DNA of 64,000 nucleotides from JADJSS01 sp046329815 (GTDB lineage: Bacteria; Bacteroidota; Bacteroidia; Chitinophagales; JADIYW01), in the NCBI GenBank assembly GCA_046329815.1, contig JAXLTY010000002.1, forward strand, positions 558,001 through 622,000, in the 5' to 3' direction. Shown piece by piece: positions 1 to 9,487 of this stretch (within the stretch, counting starts at the first letter, position 1; every line of letters starts with the position of its first letter). A program made the translations under genes and the position numbers. The notes under the pieces were generated by a model, which was given only the letters and a program-made list of their open reading frames with translations, did not search any database and was not told the DNA's origin.

Positions 1-123
1 AAAACTTTCACGAAATCCTACCGCTTTATCACTGTCATCTATATATAAACAAAGCGCAAACCGGTTCTTTGAAAAACCATAAACAGAAAAGAAAAACAAA
101 ACGATGTAAACAAATAATTTCAT
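1..123 (-). CDS. Secreted protein of unknown function, N-terminal 41 residues only
   Basis: This gene runs off the left edge. The ATG is at 121-123 and the frame stays open to base 1. The first residues (MKLFVYIVLFFFSVYGFSK) look like a signal peptide: one basic residue, a hydrophobic core, then a polar region. The visible mature part contains a YIDDSD stretch. Too little is present to assign a family. It is transcribed away from the UbiA gene, so the 246-bp gap between them is a divergent promoter region. Confidence 0.6.
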   Translation of the reverse strand, partial: MKLFVYIVLFFFSVYGFSKNRFALCLYIDDSDKAVGFRESF

Positions 124-340
124 AACGCAAAAAAAATTAAGAAATGATTCAGGATTTATGAAACTATATTTATGGTTTTGTCTAATCTTAAATGTAAATC
201 TAAGATTTATTGGTAAATATAAACGATTTACAATACTATATGTGTTAAATTTTTTGGACATGTAAAATATACACAAACAATATAAAACATATCTTTTCGT
301 TATCAATTCATACTTTCAGGTATGTGCCAATTGATTTTAT

Positions 341-348
341 TATATTTG
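341..348 (+). promoter_or_regulatory. Bacteroidota -7 box (TATATTTG) of the UbiA gene
   Basis: TATATTTG fits the TAnnTTTG consensus of Bacteroidota primary sigma promoters. It lies 21 bases before the ATG at 370. This decides the start: the longer reading frame from 322 would run through the promoter. Confidence 0.5.
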
Positions 349-369
349 CAGTCGCTTAAAAATTTAAAA

Positions 370-1347
370 ATGAATATTGTCAAACTCATTCGACCAATCA
401 ATTTACTGGTAATTACGCTCACGATGTGCTTGTTTTGGTATTCATTTTTAATAGCAAACAGCTATCGCATCTTTCATTTATTTCCGTTAATGACGGATTT
501 TCAATTCTGTTTATTAGTATTTGCAACAGTTTGTATTGCCGCAGGCGGTTATATCATTAACGATATATATGATGTTGATATTGATACCTTTAACAAGCCG
601 AATGATGTCATTATTGGTCAGAAAATCAGTGAAATTACTGCATATAATATTTATAAAATAACTTGTGCTTTAAGCGTAATCGCTACTGTTTGGTTGGCAA
701 TTCTGACAAGAGAATATCGGCTTTCTACTTTTCCAATCATTATTATGGTAATCCTGTTTTTCTATGCTTCCATGTTTAAAAAACAACTGATACTTGGAAA
801 TCTAACAGTTGCATTCTGCAGTGCTGCAACCATCTTATTGATATCATTATTTGAAAGCGGTGGCAATTATTTAATGGGTCCGAATGAAACAGAATACAGA
901 AGCAGTCTTTTTATCGGTGCTCTGGTGTATTCGTTGTTTGCATTCTTAACTACATTTATTCGCGAGATCGTAAAAGATATGGAAGACAAAGCAGGCGATG
1001 AACAATACGATTGTAAAACCATTCCAATTCAATTTGGCAATTTAGCAGCGAAAATTATTTGCGCTGTTTTTGCAGTTATTATTATTGCTATGTTGCTGAC
1101 ATTTGTTTTCTTTTTTATCAGAATGGGTATCCATAAAGTTCATTTATTTATTATTGTTGGTTTGATCTTACCTTTAGTACTGATAATTATTTACTTGTTT
1201 ATTGCAAAAACCACGAAACAGTTCCATTTTGTTAGCAATTTGATAAAGGTTTACATGCTGCTTGGTATAAGTTCAATGTTGTATTTTAGTCAGGGCTTGA
1301 GTCCGATATTAATCAACTATGTTGCTTATCTGAAGCAATTGTTTTAA
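370..1347 (+). CDS. UbiA-family prenyltransferase
   Basis: Integral-membrane prenyltransferase that moves an isoprenoid from its diphosphate to an acceptor. Bacteroidota members are often annotated as geranylgeranylglycerol-phosphate geranylgeranyltransferase, but the acceptor cannot be read from sequence. The first Asp motif NDIYDVDID is at about residues 64-72. The second Asp-rich motif (REIVKDMEDKAGD) is near residue 200. Seven or eight hydrophobic segments are visible and the 325-aa length is normal. The ATG at 370 follows a -7 box; an upstream in-frame start at 322 is rejected. The maf gene starts 6 bp downstream, so the two are probably cotranscribed. Confidence 0.85.
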   Translation: MNIVKLIRPINLLVITLTMCLFWYSFLIANSYRIFHLFPLMTDFQFCLLVFATVCIAAGGYIINDIYDVDIDTFNKPNDVIIGQKISEITAYNIYKITCALSVIATVWLAILTREYRLSTFPIIIMVILFFYASMFKKQLILGNLTVAFCSAATILLISLFESGGNYLMGPNETEYRSSLFIGALVYSLFAFLTTFIREIVKDMEDKAGDEQYDCKTIPIQFGNLAAKIICAVFAVIIIAMLLTFVFFFIRMGIHKVHLFIIVGLILPLVLIIIYLFIAKTTKQFHFVSNLIKVYMLLGISSMLYFSQGLSPILINYVAYLKQLF

Positions 1348-1353
1348 ACAAAA

Positions 1354-1920
1354 ATGAGCAAAACCACCAAAATTATTTTAGGTTCTCAGTCACCGCGCAG
1401 GTTTGAGATTTTAGCAGATGCAGGTTTTGATATTGAAGTAGTTCGTCCGAACGTAGAAGAACGTTTTCCGTTTGATTTAAGCCATTCCAAAGTTCCTGAA
1501 TACCTTTCCAAATTAAAAATGCACGATGTGTATTCTTATGTTGGCGATGATAAAGACTTTATTATTTGCGCCGATACCATCGTCATCTTTGAAAAGAAAA
1601 TGATTGGAAAACCAAAGAATCTGGAAGCTGCGTTTAAATGTTTGAAAGCGATGAATGGCAAGACGCATGAAGTCATTACAGGTGTTTCTATTCGGAAAAA
1701 CAAAAAACAAATTTCGTTTTCAGAGCATGCAGTCGTGCATTTCAAAGAATTAACAGACGAAGAGATCAGAAATTATGTCACTCATTTCTCACCGTTAGAT
1801 AAAGCAGGTGCTTACAATATTCAGGAATATCTTGGCGTTGACAAACTCGAAGGCGAATTTCAGAATGTAATGGGTTTGCCAATCAAACGCGTGCTGAAAG
1901 AAATTAAGAATTGGAAATAA
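1354..1920 (+). CDS. maf: Maf family nucleotide pyrophosphatase
   Basis: Cytoplasmic nucleoside triphosphate pyrophosphatase of the Maf/HAM1-like fold, thought to remove modified or non-canonical NTPs (dTTP/UTP/m7GTP in characterised members). The signature SQSPRR is at residues 11-16. The catalytic ADT motif is near residue 73 and the KAGAYNIQ motif is in the C-terminal third. The 188-aa length is typical. It sits 6 bp after the UbiA gene and ends 2 bp before the stop of the converging LuxE-like gene. Which Maf subclass (YhdE or YceF) it belongs to was not resolved. Confidence 0.9.
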   Translation: MSKTTKIILGSQSPRRFEILADAGFDIEVVRPNVEERFPFDLSHSKVPEYLSKLKMHDVYSYVGDDKDFIICADTIVIFEKKMIGKPKNLEAAFKCLKAMNGKTHEVITGVSIRKNKKQISFSEHAVVHFKELTDEEIRNYVTHFSPLDKAGAYNIQEYLGVDKLEGEFQNVMGLPIKRVLKEIKNWK

Positions 1921-1921
1921 T

Positions 1922-2920
1922 CTAAATATCAGCCACCATCAAATTGCAGCCGCGAATATCTGAATTATCGATTCTTCCTAAAACTTCAAATGTATCTTCA
2001 TCAATAATATTTACTAAATCTTGTGTGGCAATAAAACTACATGAATAAATATTAGCTAAATCAATTACATTCAAGCCGCCACGACCAGCATTTGCTGATA
2101 CTTTCATTGGATTGTAAATATCGCGTTTCAGAATTTTCATAGTTTTAGCTGTCCTAAAAATTCCGTTTCCGCAAGAGTACGCCTGCGATAATAATTCTGT
2201 CATTCCATATTCAGAATGAATCATTTTTACATTAAATGCATGTTTTAATACAGTATGCACTTCTTCGCGTGTCATTTCTTCGCGTCTGCCTTTCATTCCG
2301 CCGGTTTCCATAATAATAACATCCGATAAATCCATAGGAAACTGTTCCGCAAAATCCAGTAAAGCGAATGTTACACCAATCAATAAGATTTTTTTTTGCT
2401 GAGATTTTATTGCAGCAATATGCTTTGCCAGTTCATCCAGATTATTTAAATAAAATCCTGAATATTCAGATTCTGATTGCAGTATCAGATCATTCACCAT
2501 GTACACCAATGACGACGTATCGCGTTCTAAATATGATGGTAGTAAAGCTAAAACTACATAGTTTTTTATATCACCATAAAATTGCTCAAATCCTGCGCGA
2601 AAACTTTTTTCATAAACACCAAGATCATGTACCAAATGTTTGCTGTTGATTTGTCCGGTTGTACCGCTGCTTTCAAATATTTTTGCAACAGTTGCGTTTT
2701 CAATAATGATGTTTTGATTTTTATAAAATTCAATTGGTAAAAATGGAATTTTTTCTATACTGTCAATGTCATTTGGTTGGATTTTTAAATAATCAACAAA
2801 CCTTTTATATACTAAATTGTTTGTATATTGGAATTGAAATAGAGACAATGCAACTTCATTAAAGCTAAAATTGTCTGTATTGAAAATGTTTGCTAATATT
2901 GTTGTTGCATCTTGCACCAC
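1922..2920 (-). CDS. LuxE-like acyl-protein synthetase / acyltransferase
   Basis: Member of the acyl-protein synthetase (LuxE) branch of the adenylate-forming superfamily. The phosphate-binding loop SSGTTGQ lies near residue 85, and an ANL-like block with EYGMTELLSQAY lies near residue 240. Bacteroidota carry this family without lux genes; the substrate is unknown, possibly a fatty or other carboxylic acid. The start is GTG at 2920 or the adjacent GTG at 2917, because an in-frame TAA lies just upstream and no suitable ATG follows. It diverges from a lipoprotein gene only 18 bp away. Length 332 aa. Confidence 0.75.
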   Translation of the reverse strand: MVQDATTILANIFNTDNFSFNEVALSLFQFQYTNNLVYKRFVDYLKIQPNDIDSIEKIPFLPIEFYKNQNIIIENATVAKIFESSGTTGQINSKHLVHDLGVYEKSFRAGFEQFYGDIKNYVVLALLPSYLERDTSSLVYMVNDLILQSESEYSGFYLNNLDELAKHIAAIKSQQKKILLIGVTFALLDFAEQFPMDLSDVIIMETGGMKGRREEMTREEVHTVLKHAFNVKMIHSEYGMTELLSQAYSCGNGIFRTAKTMKILKRDIYNPMKVSANAGRGGLNVIDLANIYSCSFIATQDLVNIIDEDTFEVLGRIDNSDIRGCNLMVADI

Positions 2921-2938
2921 GCAAATTTAATTATTAAA

Positions 2939-3430
2939 ATGAACTTTAAAATTTTTGCCTTTCTTTCTGTAATAATATTAATGATTGCCGGTTGCTATAA
3001 AACGCCATCGTATCCAATTGAACCAGTTATTACATTCGGCGGTTTTGAGAAAGACAACGATATTTATACGCTTGGCGACAGCGGTTGGTTGTACATTAAA
3101 TTCACAGACGGTGACGGCGATTTAGGATTGGCAAGCAATAGTGACACCTCTAAATCGTCTAAAATTTACAGATTTAACTTAAAATCACCCAGTCTGGTTG
3201 ATACATTAGATAATATTCCTAAAATTCCATACAAAGGAACATCTATTGCAATTGATGGTACAATTGGTGTAAAACTGACTTCTTTGTTGCAAAAAACAAG
3301 TTATGAAGTGTATTTCAATGATAAAGGCACAACAATTGACACTTTCTCTTTTTCTATATATATAACTGACAGAGCGCGACATAAAAGCAATACTATCACA
3401 ACACCACAAATAATTGTTAAAAAGCAATAA
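2939..3430 (+). CDS. Lipoprotein of unknown function
   Basis: A 163-aa exported protein with a lipoprotein signal peptide: hydrophobic segment then the lipobox IAGC, with Cys at about residue 19. The mature part has an acidic FTDGDGDLGL stretch, as often seen in Bacteroidota surface lipoproteins, and beta-rich sequence. I do not recognise a named family beyond this. The ATG at 2939 starts the signal peptide; the frame extends 9 codons further upstream into the region between the divergent genes, which is unlikely to be translated. Confidence 0.65.
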   Translation: MNFKIFAFLSVIILMIAGCYKTPSYPIEPVITFGGFEKDNDIYTLGDSGWLYIKFTDGDGDLGLASNSDTSKSSKIYRFNLKSPSLVDTLDNIPKIPYKGTSIAIDGTIGVKLTSLLQKTSYEVYFNDKGTTIDTFSFSIYITDRARHKSNTITTPQIIVKKQ

Positions 3431-3503
3431 AAAAAGCATTAAAATAAACTTGCGTTAATGCTTACTTAACCGTTAAATCCTGCGGTAAGCATATATTTTG
3501 CTC

Positions 3504-3511
3504 TATTTTTG
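3504..3511 (+). promoter_or_regulatory. Possible -7 box (TATTTTTG) for the FAD oxidoreductase gene
   Basis: TATTTTTG fits TAnnTTTG and lies in the only intergenic space before the gene at 3600, giving a leader of about 85 nt. A nearby ATATTTTG at about 3493 is an alternative. Confidence 0.35.
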
Positions 3512-3599
3512 TACTCCGTAATTGGCATAAAAAATATGCATGGTAATTTTTTGTAAAATCCATGCTGCTCAATATGCCAAAAAATAGAAGAAAGAATAG

Positions 3600-4883
3600 A
3601 TGAAACCTTACGATGTAATTATTGTCGGCAGTGGCTTTTCCGGTTTATCGGCAGCTTACTATTTACAACAAGCCGGATTTAAGGTAAAAGTATTGGAAGT
3701 TTCATCGCAGGTTGGTGGTCGTGCGCGCAGCGATAAAATGAATGGCTATACTCTTGACAGAGGTTTGCACTTCTATCATCATTCAACGACTGAACTCAAA
3801 AAGATCATTAATTTAAATGTACTTGAGCTAAAAAATACCTATCCTGGTTATTTGTTGCGCTATCAAAATGCATTTAATCTATTTACAAATCCTGTCTATC
3901 AAACCATCGATTCTTTCTCAACGGCGTTTTCTCAAAATGCTTCGCTTTCTGATAAAATGCGTTTGTTTGGTTTATATGTGAAATTGAAAACTTTGCCTTA
4001 CAACAAACTGGTAAAAGAAACAGAATCTTCAACCTTTGAATATTTTTCTAAAAACGGCTTTAGCAAAAAACTGATCGATTCGTTGTTCAGACCAATGCTG
4101 GCAGCAAATATTTTTGATTATAACTTACAATCATCATCACGTTTTTCAAAGATTTACCTGAAATCACTTTTTCAGGATCATGTGGCGCTGCCAAAAGAAG
4201 GTATCGGAAAGATCAGCGAAGCGATTGCAGAAAAATTAGAACCGGAAACTATCTCTTTTAAAACAAAAGTGAAGAAAGTATTGGATAATGGTGTTGAATT
4301 GGTAAATGGCGATTTCATAGAATCAAAATATGTAATAGTTTCAACAAACGCAATTGATGCAAATACCGTATTACAAAAAGAGGCGCTTTCTGCAGAATGT
4401 TCTCATGTAACTACATTATATTTTTCTGCTGATAAAGCGCCGGTTTCTAAAGCAGTAGTGATGCTGAATGGAAATGAAAGCGGTTTGGTAAATCATGTAT
4501 TTGTACCAACAAATTTGCATACTTCTTACGCACCGTCAGGCAAACATTTGATTGCAGTAAATGTCGTAAAAGAACATGATTTGGATGATGAAGAACTGGA
4601 AGTAAAATGCCTGACTGAATTGTCTGAATGGTTCGGTTTATCTGTGATGGATTGGCAGCATATTAAAACGTATTATATCAAATATGCGATGCCATTCAAA
4701 CCCATTTTGGATGAAGTGCGTTTCACAAAAAAAATAAGCGATACGGTTTATTGTTGCGGCGATAGTTTAAGCGTTGGAAGTATGGAAGCTGCACTTCGCA
4801 GTGGCCGCGAAACTGCATCTATTGTGGCACAGGAATTAGAAAAAAATCCTGCGTATTCCAAATTGGAAGATTCACTTGCTTAA
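3600..4883 (+). CDS. FAD/NAD(P)-dependent amine-oxidase-like oxidoreductase (phytoene desaturase/protoporphyrinogen oxidase superfamily)
   Basis: Flavoprotein with an N-terminal Rossmann FAD motif GSGFSGLSAAYYLQQAGF (about residues 10-27), the acidic Glu of the second strand in KVLE, and the GGRARS motif that follows it in the amine-oxidase family. The C-terminal FAD motif is CCGDSLSVGSMEAALRSGRE. Length 427 aa. Substrates in this superfamily include carotenoids, protoporphyrinogen and amines; none can be chosen here because no carotenoid or haem genes are nearby. It appears to be a single-gene unit. Confidence 0.75.
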   Translation: MKPYDVIIVGSGFSGLSAAYYLQQAGFKVKVLEVSSQVGGRARSDKMNGYTLDRGLHFYHHSTTELKKIINLNVLELKNTYPGYLLRYQNAFNLFTNPVYQTIDSFSTAFSQNASLSDKMRLFGLYVKLKTLPYNKLVKETESSTFEYFSKNGFSKKLIDSLFRPMLAANIFDYNLQSSSRFSKIYLKSLFQDHVALPKEGIGKISEAIAEKLEPETISFKTKVKKVLDNGVELVNGDFIESKYVIVSTNAIDANTVLQKEALSAECSHVTTLYFSADKAPVSKAVVMLNGNESGLVNHVFVPTNLHTSYAPSGKHLIAVNVVKEHDLDDEELEVKCLTELSEWFGLSVMDWQHIKTYYIKYAMPFKPILDEVRFTKKISDTVYCCGDSLSVGSMEAALRSGRETASIVAQELEKNPAYSKLEDSLA

Positions 4884-5002
4884 TCAATCTTACAAGTAAT
4901 TTTTTGTTTCTAAACATACTATCATCCAACGCACGCATTGTGGATAATTTTAAACTGTCGCCGTTTTTTTACATTCTATTTTTATACAACTAAAACTTAA
5001 TT

Positions 5003-5527
5003 ATGTTGACCTTATTTCATGGAACTGCGCGTCCTGGCAGCAATTCTCGTAAGATAGCTGATTTTTATGCTGAGTTATTAAACAAAAAAAATATTCCGCA
5101 TCAATTTATTACATTGGAAGATGTAGATCCTACCATTTTTACACATACTTTTCATAATGCTAAAACACCGCAGCAGGCAACTATTGAAGACACTATCTTG
5201 GCGCCAACTTCAAAGTATATGTTCATCGTACCGGAATACAACGGTAGTTTCCCAGGCATGTTCAAAGCATTTATTGATGCGTCTGATGTCAAAAAATGTT
5301 TTCATAATAAAAAAGCATGTTTAACCGGTGTTGCAGAAGGTCGTGCAGGAAACCTGCGTGGCATGGAACATCTGACCAATATTTTCAATCATATGAAAAT
5401 GAATGTGCTGCACCTGAAAATTCCGATTTCGCAAGTACATTTGATGCTGGATGAAAATGGAAAACTCAATAATCCGGAAATCGCAAAGTTGATTGAACAA
5501 CAAATCGATTTATTCATGGAATTTTAA
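5003..5527 (+). CDS. NADPH-dependent FMN reductase family protein
   Basis: Flavodoxin-like NAD(P)H:flavin/quinone reductase of 174 aa. The family FMN loop HGTARPGSNSRKIA is at the N-terminus. The diagnostic PEYNGSFPGMFKAFIDA block, which cradles the flavin ring, is near residues 78-94. It is cytoplasmic with no signal peptide. The substrate-binding lipoprotein follows 9 bp downstream, so the two are probably cotranscribed, although no functional link is obvious. Confidence 0.85.
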   Translation: MLTLFHGTARPGSNSRKIADFYAELLNKKNIPHQFITLEDVDPTIFTHTFHNAKTPQQATIEDTILAPTSKYMFIVPEYNGSFPGMFKAFIDASDVKKCFHNKKACLTGVAEGRAGNLRGMEHLTNIFNHMKMNVLHLKIPISQVHLMLDENGKLNNPEIAKLIEQQIDLFMEF

Positions 5528-5536
5528 AACCTGTCT

Positions 5537-7156
5537 ATGTACTTCAAAAAAAATATTTGGTTACTGATTCCTGTGATATTTGTTATGAGTATTACCTCAT
5601 GTAATAATCCGGTTTCAACAAAAAAAAGAAATGTATTTCGTATGAACTTTAATTTCGGTTTAAGTTCAATGGATCCGGCTTTTGCAAAAGACCAAGGCAC
5701 CATGTGGGCAGATGTTCAATTGTATAATGGTTTGGTACAGATCAATTCTAAAATGGATGTGATTCCGTGTATCGCTAAAAGCTGGACAATTTCTAACGAT
5801 GGTTTGACTTATACATTCAATTTGCGCAATGATGTATTTTTTCATGATCATGAAAAATTTGCGAATGGCAAAGGCAGAAAAGTAATTGCATCTGATTTTG
5901 TATATTCATTTAATCGTTTGATTGATTCAACAGTTGCATCCACCGGTGGCTGGCTGTTTAATGGAAAAGTAGATACCAAAAATCCATTTGAAGCAACGAA
6001 TGATACTACATTTGTTATTCATTTAAAAAATCCGTTCAAACCAATGTTAGGTTTGCTGACATTACAATATTGTTCTGTCGTTCCAAAAGAAGTGGTAGAT
6101 TTTTACGGAAAAGATTTTCGATCCAATCCTGTTGGGACAGGACCATTTAAATTGGTGCGTTGGGAAGAAAATAATGTGTTGGTATTAAAAAAGAATGATA
6201 ATTATTTTGAAACAGATTCTTTAGGAAATAAATTACCATATTTAGATGGTGTACGTATCAGTTTTATTGCTGATCGCGGTTCCGAATTTATGGAATTTTC
6301 GCAAGGAAAGCTGGATTTTATGACGGGTTTGGATGTTTCGTACAAAGATAAATTATTGACAGCTACAGGCACTTTACAACCGGAATGGAATGATAAGATT
6401 AATTTTGAAAAAATGCCATTTCTGAATACTGAGTATTTAGGTATTTCTATGGCAAAACAGGAATGTGAAGCATTGAAAAACAAGAAAGTACGCCAGGCGA
6501 TTAATTATGCGATTGACAGAAAAAAAATGATATCCTATTTGCGAAATGGCGTTGGTGTTTCTGCTGAACATGGAATGATTCCAAACGGTTTACCTTGTTT
6601 TGATGCAAACTTGAAAGGTTATTCGTATGATGTAGAAAAAGCAAAAAAATTATTGATTGAAGCAGGTTATCCAAATGGCGCAGGCATCACAGAGATTAAA
6701 ATTTATTCCAATCCAACATACAGTGATTTAATTACCTATGTTGCGAATGAATTAAAAAATATCGGCATTACCTGTAAAATTGAGAATACGCCTGCGACAT
6801 TCTTGCGTGAAGCGATGCGCAAAAATGAAGTTGGATTTTTCCGCGCTTCGTGGATCGGTGATTATCCTGACGGCGAAAATTATTTAGCGTTATTTTACAG
6901 CAAAAATGGCGCGCCTCCAAATTATACATATTTCAAGAATGAGCAGTACGATAAAATTTACGAGCAGGCGATTAAAGAAACAGATAACAGCAAGGCAAAT
7001 ATTCTGTATCAGCAGTTGGAAAAGATCATTATTGAGGAAGCGCCTGTAGTGCCTTTGTTTTATGATGAACTGACGCGTTTCACACATAAAAATGTTTCCG
7101 GTTTACAAAGCAATTCAATGAATTTAGTGATACTTAAAAATGTGAAATTGAATTAA
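5537..7156 (+). CDS. ABC transporter substrate-binding lipoprotein, peptide/OppA type (SBP_bac_5)
   Basis: Periplasmic solute-binding lipoprotein of family 5 (DppA/OppA/NikA group), 539 aa. The signal peptide ends in a lipobox with Cys22 (SITSC). Family features are seen: the early LSSMDPAFAKD region, NGLVQINSKMD, SDFVYSFNRLID, the VRQAINYAIDRKKM block near residue 318, and GFFRASWIGDYPDGENYL. Permease and ATPase genes are absent from the neighbourhood, so it is an orphan binding protein here. The ligand, peptide or otherwise, is not known. Confidence 0.88.
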   Translation: MYFKKNIWLLIPVIFVMSITSCNNPVSTKKRNVFRMNFNFGLSSMDPAFAKDQGTMWADVQLYNGLVQINSKMDVIPCIAKSWTISNDGLTYTFNLRNDVFFHDHEKFANGKGRKVIASDFVYSFNRLIDSTVASTGGWLFNGKVDTKNPFEATNDTTFVIHLKNPFKPMLGLLTLQYCSVVPKEVVDFYGKDFRSNPVGTGPFKLVRWEENNVLVLKKNDNYFETDSLGNKLPYLDGVRISFIADRGSEFMEFSQGKLDFMTGLDVSYKDKLLTATGTLQPEWNDKINFEKMPFLNTEYLGISMAKQECEALKNKKVRQAINYAIDRKKMISYLRNGVGVSAEHGMIPNGLPCFDANLKGYSYDVEKAKKLLIEAGYPNGAGITEIKIYSNPTYSDLITYVANELKNIGITCKIENTPATFLREAMRKNEVGFFRASWIGDYPDGENYLALFYSKNGAPPNYTYFKNEQYDKIYEQAIKETDNSKANILYQQLEKIIIEEAPVVPLFYDELTRFTHKNVSGLQSNSMNLVILKNVKLN

Positions 7157-7186
7157 ATAGTCAGACTTTCGTAAATCATAAATAAA

Positions 7187-7339
7187 ATGATTTTTTTAAT
7201 TGTATTATTGTTTGACGTAGAATCATTGTTCATTATTGATTGGAAAGGAATATTTTTTCTTATTTTGTATTGTATTTTTCTGCCTGCTTTAGTGAGTTTT
7301 ATAATTTATAAATTATACAAAAGAAATAAGCGGAAATAA
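7187..7339 (+). CDS. Possible small membrane protein, 50 aa
   Basis: A short open frame (ATG at 7187, TAA at 7337) encoding a 50-residue, very hydrophobic peptide. Two hydrophobic stretches are separated by a DWKG turn, with a strongly basic C-terminus (KRNKRK). That layout suits a two-helix inner-membrane miniprotein with a cytoplasmic tail. It fills the gap before the queuosine-precursor transporter, 17 bp upstream of that start. AT-rich sequence often gives hydrophobic frames by chance, so confidence is low. Confidence 0.35.
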   Translation: MIFLIVLLFDVESLFIIDWKGIFFLILYCIFLPALVSFIIYKLYKRNKRK

Positions 7340-7356
7340 CGTATTAAACGTGAATC

Positions 7357-8157
7357 ATGATTACAAATATTATCAAAAATAAATCCACTAAACTGTTCAT
7401 TTTCCTTGGTGGATTTTTTATTGCCAACGCATTCATTGCCGAAGTAATTGGCGTTAAGATATTTTCTTTAGAAAGCACACTTGGTATTGCACCATTCAAA
7501 ATTCCGTTATTCGGTAATGATTTTTCATTTAACCTGACAGCAGGTGTTTTACTGTGGCCGGTTGTCTTTATTATGACGGATATCATCAATGAATATTACG
7601 GCGAAAAAGGTGTGAAGTTCCTGTCTTATTTAACGGTAACACTGTTGGCATACGCATTTCTGATGTACTTTATAGCTATTAAATTAACACCGGCAGATTG
7701 GTGGTCAGGTTCAAAAATTGAACAAGGTGTACTAAATATGCAAAGTGCTTATGCGCAGGTTTTTGGACAAGGTATTGCTATTATTTTAGGTTCTTTGATT
7801 GCGTTTCTCATTGGTCAAGTGATTGATGTAGTCATCTTTCACAAAATAAAAAAATGGAGTGGTGAAAAATATATTTGGCTCAGAAGTACAGGTTCTACGC
7901 TGGTTTCGCAACTCATCGATAGCTTTGTGGTGTTGATCATTGCGTTCTATTTATATCCAAAATATGTAAGCAGTTCCAATGGCGCAGCGTGGCCTTTTGC
8001 CACAGTTATGACAGTTTGCATCGGAAATTATATCTATAAATTTATGGTTGCTGTTGTGCTGACACCAGTTATTTATATAGTACACAACTGGATTGAAAAA
8101 TATCTTGGACATGATTTAGCTGCTGAAATGAAAACTGCTGCAATAGGCGATGAGTAA
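7357..8157 (+). CDS. Queuosine precursor transporter (YhhQ/VUT family)
   Basis: Integral-membrane importer of the YhhQ (PF02592) family, which takes up preQ0/preQ1 or queuine for tRNA queuosine synthesis. About six hydrophobic segments are visible. The family hallmark LLWPVVFIMTDIINEYYGEK is at about residues 66-85, and the charged QVIDVVIFHKIKKW block follows in the middle. Length 266 aa. The downstream DUF1801 gene overlaps its end by 8 bp, implying translational coupling. No queuosine-synthesis genes are in the window, which fits salvage by import. Confidence 0.85.
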   Translation: MITNIIKNKSTKLFIFLGGFFIANAFIAEVIGVKIFSLESTLGIAPFKIPLFGNDFSFNLTAGVLLWPVVFIMTDIINEYYGEKGVKFLSYLTVTLLAYAFLMYFIAIKLTPADWWSGSKIEQGVLNMQSAYAQVFGQGIAIILGSLIAFLIGQVIDVVIFHKIKKWSGEKYIWLRSTGSTLVSQLIDSFVVLIIAFYLYPKYVSSSNGAAWPFATVMTVCIGNYIYKFMVAVVLTPVIYIVHNWIEKYLGHDLAAEMKTAAIGDE

Positions 8158-8551
8158 TAAAAATACTTATGTTCCAAAATTCAGATCAGTAGTTGATTTG
8201 TTAGAATTTATACCTTACGAAGAACGTATTATCGTTGATGTGTTGAGACAAATAGTTTTAGAAAATCTTCCTGAGTATTGTAAAGAAAAAATATCGTACA
8301 ATGTACCATTTTTTCGCGGTAAGAAAGGTATTTGTATTATTTGGCCGGCAACTGTTCCGCGTGGTGGTTTTCAACAAGGTGTGTTGCTGGGTTTTTGGTA
8401 CGGATGTAAATTAAAAGATAAAGATAATTATCTTAAACACGGAACCAATAAACAGATCTTCTATAAAATTTATAAATCGATAGATGAAATAAATGAAGAC
8501 GCAATCGTCAAATTACTGAAAGAAGCAGTGGAATTAGATAACTCATGGTAA
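8150..8551 (+). CDS. DUF1801 domain-containing protein
   Basis: A 133-aa cytoplasmic protein of the YdhG-like DUF1801 fold. Typical features are the amphipathic ERIIVDVLRQIVLENLPEYCKEKISYNVPFF segment (given here as position 26-55; key residues are the EKISYNVPFF end) and the later GFWYGCKL. Related proteins are small alpha/beta domains of unknown biochemical role. It overlaps the transporter gene by 8 bp and ends exactly where the converging dienelactone hydrolase gene ends (8551/8552). Confidence 0.7.
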   Translation: MSNKNTYVPKFRSVVDLLEFIPYEERIIVDVLRQIVLENLPEYCKEKISYNVPFFRGKKGICIIWPATVPRGGFQQGVLLGFWYGCKLKDKDNYLKHGTNKQIFYKIYKSIDEINEDAIVKLLKEAVELDNSW

Positions 8552-9331
8552 TTACTGCAACAATTCATCCATAAAATCAAGCATTGCTTTCCATGAACTT
8601 TTTGCGGCTTTTTCATTGTATGCAGCACCTTTTGAATTATCATTTCCTGCATCAAAATCAGTAAATGAATGCACTGAATTTGCATAATAGATCATTTGCC
8701 AGTCTGCTTTACTGTTGCGCATTTCATTTTGAAAAGTTTTGATCTCATTCTCAGAAATATAAAAATCATCAGCGCCATGACACACCAAAATTTTAGGTGT
8801 AATGATTGTTATCATTTTACTGGTATCACGACTTAAACCACCATGAAACGAAACCACACCTTTCACGTGAAAGTTAGCACGAGCAGCTTCCAAAGCGCCG
8901 GTTCCGCCAAAGCAATAACCAATCACAATAATGTTGTTACTGTCAGCGCCTGATTTTATTAACTGTTCAAGCGCAAGATGTATGCGGTGCCTGTATTCAT
9001 CAATGTGCGATTTATAATAACCGGCTTGTTTACCGGCTTCTTCTGTAGTTTTAGGATAATTTCCTTCACCATAAATATCTGCGACAAAAGTATAATAACC
9101 TAACTTTGCCAAATCTTCAGCTGATTTTTTTGCGCGTGCATCAATGCCTTTCCATGCAGGAAGAATCAAAACGCCTGCTTTCTTTTTCATGGTTTTTTTC
9201 GGTGTTGCTGCTAATCCATTTAACTGTTGAAAAGCATCGTTATAAGCAACTGGTTTAAGTTGTGCATTTACAGAGAAAGTAAAATAGAACAGCAAACTAA
9301 AAAATAAAGAGAAGCGAAATGAAGTTTTCAT
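8552..9331 (-). CDS. Dienelactone hydrolase family protein, exported
   Basis: Alpha/beta-hydrolase of the dienelactone hydrolase family. The family Cys nucleophile is present in GYCFGG near residue 140. The acid is in HGADDFY and the His in SVHSF, so the Cys-Asp-His triad is complete. A signal peptide (hydrophobic LFFSLLFYFTFSVNAQ) indicates export to the periplasm. Length 259 aa. In Bacteroidota such secreted paralogues are common and their substrates are usually unknown. The reading frame ends immediately next to that of the DUF1801 gene on the other strand. Confidence 0.85.
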   Translation of the reverse strand: MKTSFRFSLFFSLLFYFTFSVNAQLKPVAYNDAFQQLNGLAATPKKTMKKKAGVLILPAWKGIDARAKKSAEDLAKLGYYTFVADIYGEGNYPKTTEEAGKQAGYYKSHIDEYRHRIHLALEQLIKSGADSNNIIVIGYCFGGTGALEAARANFHVKGVVSFHGGLSRDTSKMITIITPKILVCHGADDFYISENEIKTFQNEMRNSKADWQMIYYANSVHSFTDFDAGNDNSKGAAYNEKAAKSSWKAMLDFMDELLQ

Positions 9332-9487
9332 AATATTTTTATTGCGTTAGATATTTGATGATAACAGACCAAAACACAATTTGTGACAATTAAAACAAGA
9401 ACCAAATATAAAAGTTTAAATTTTGCTTCTTATGATCCAAATAAATCCATGATTATTTAGTTAAAGTCTTAATTTGTATCTATACAT

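Noticed and set aside
322..369. Upstream extension of the UbiA frame
   Set aside because: It overlaps the predicted -7 box at 341-348, and the family N-terminus begins at 370.
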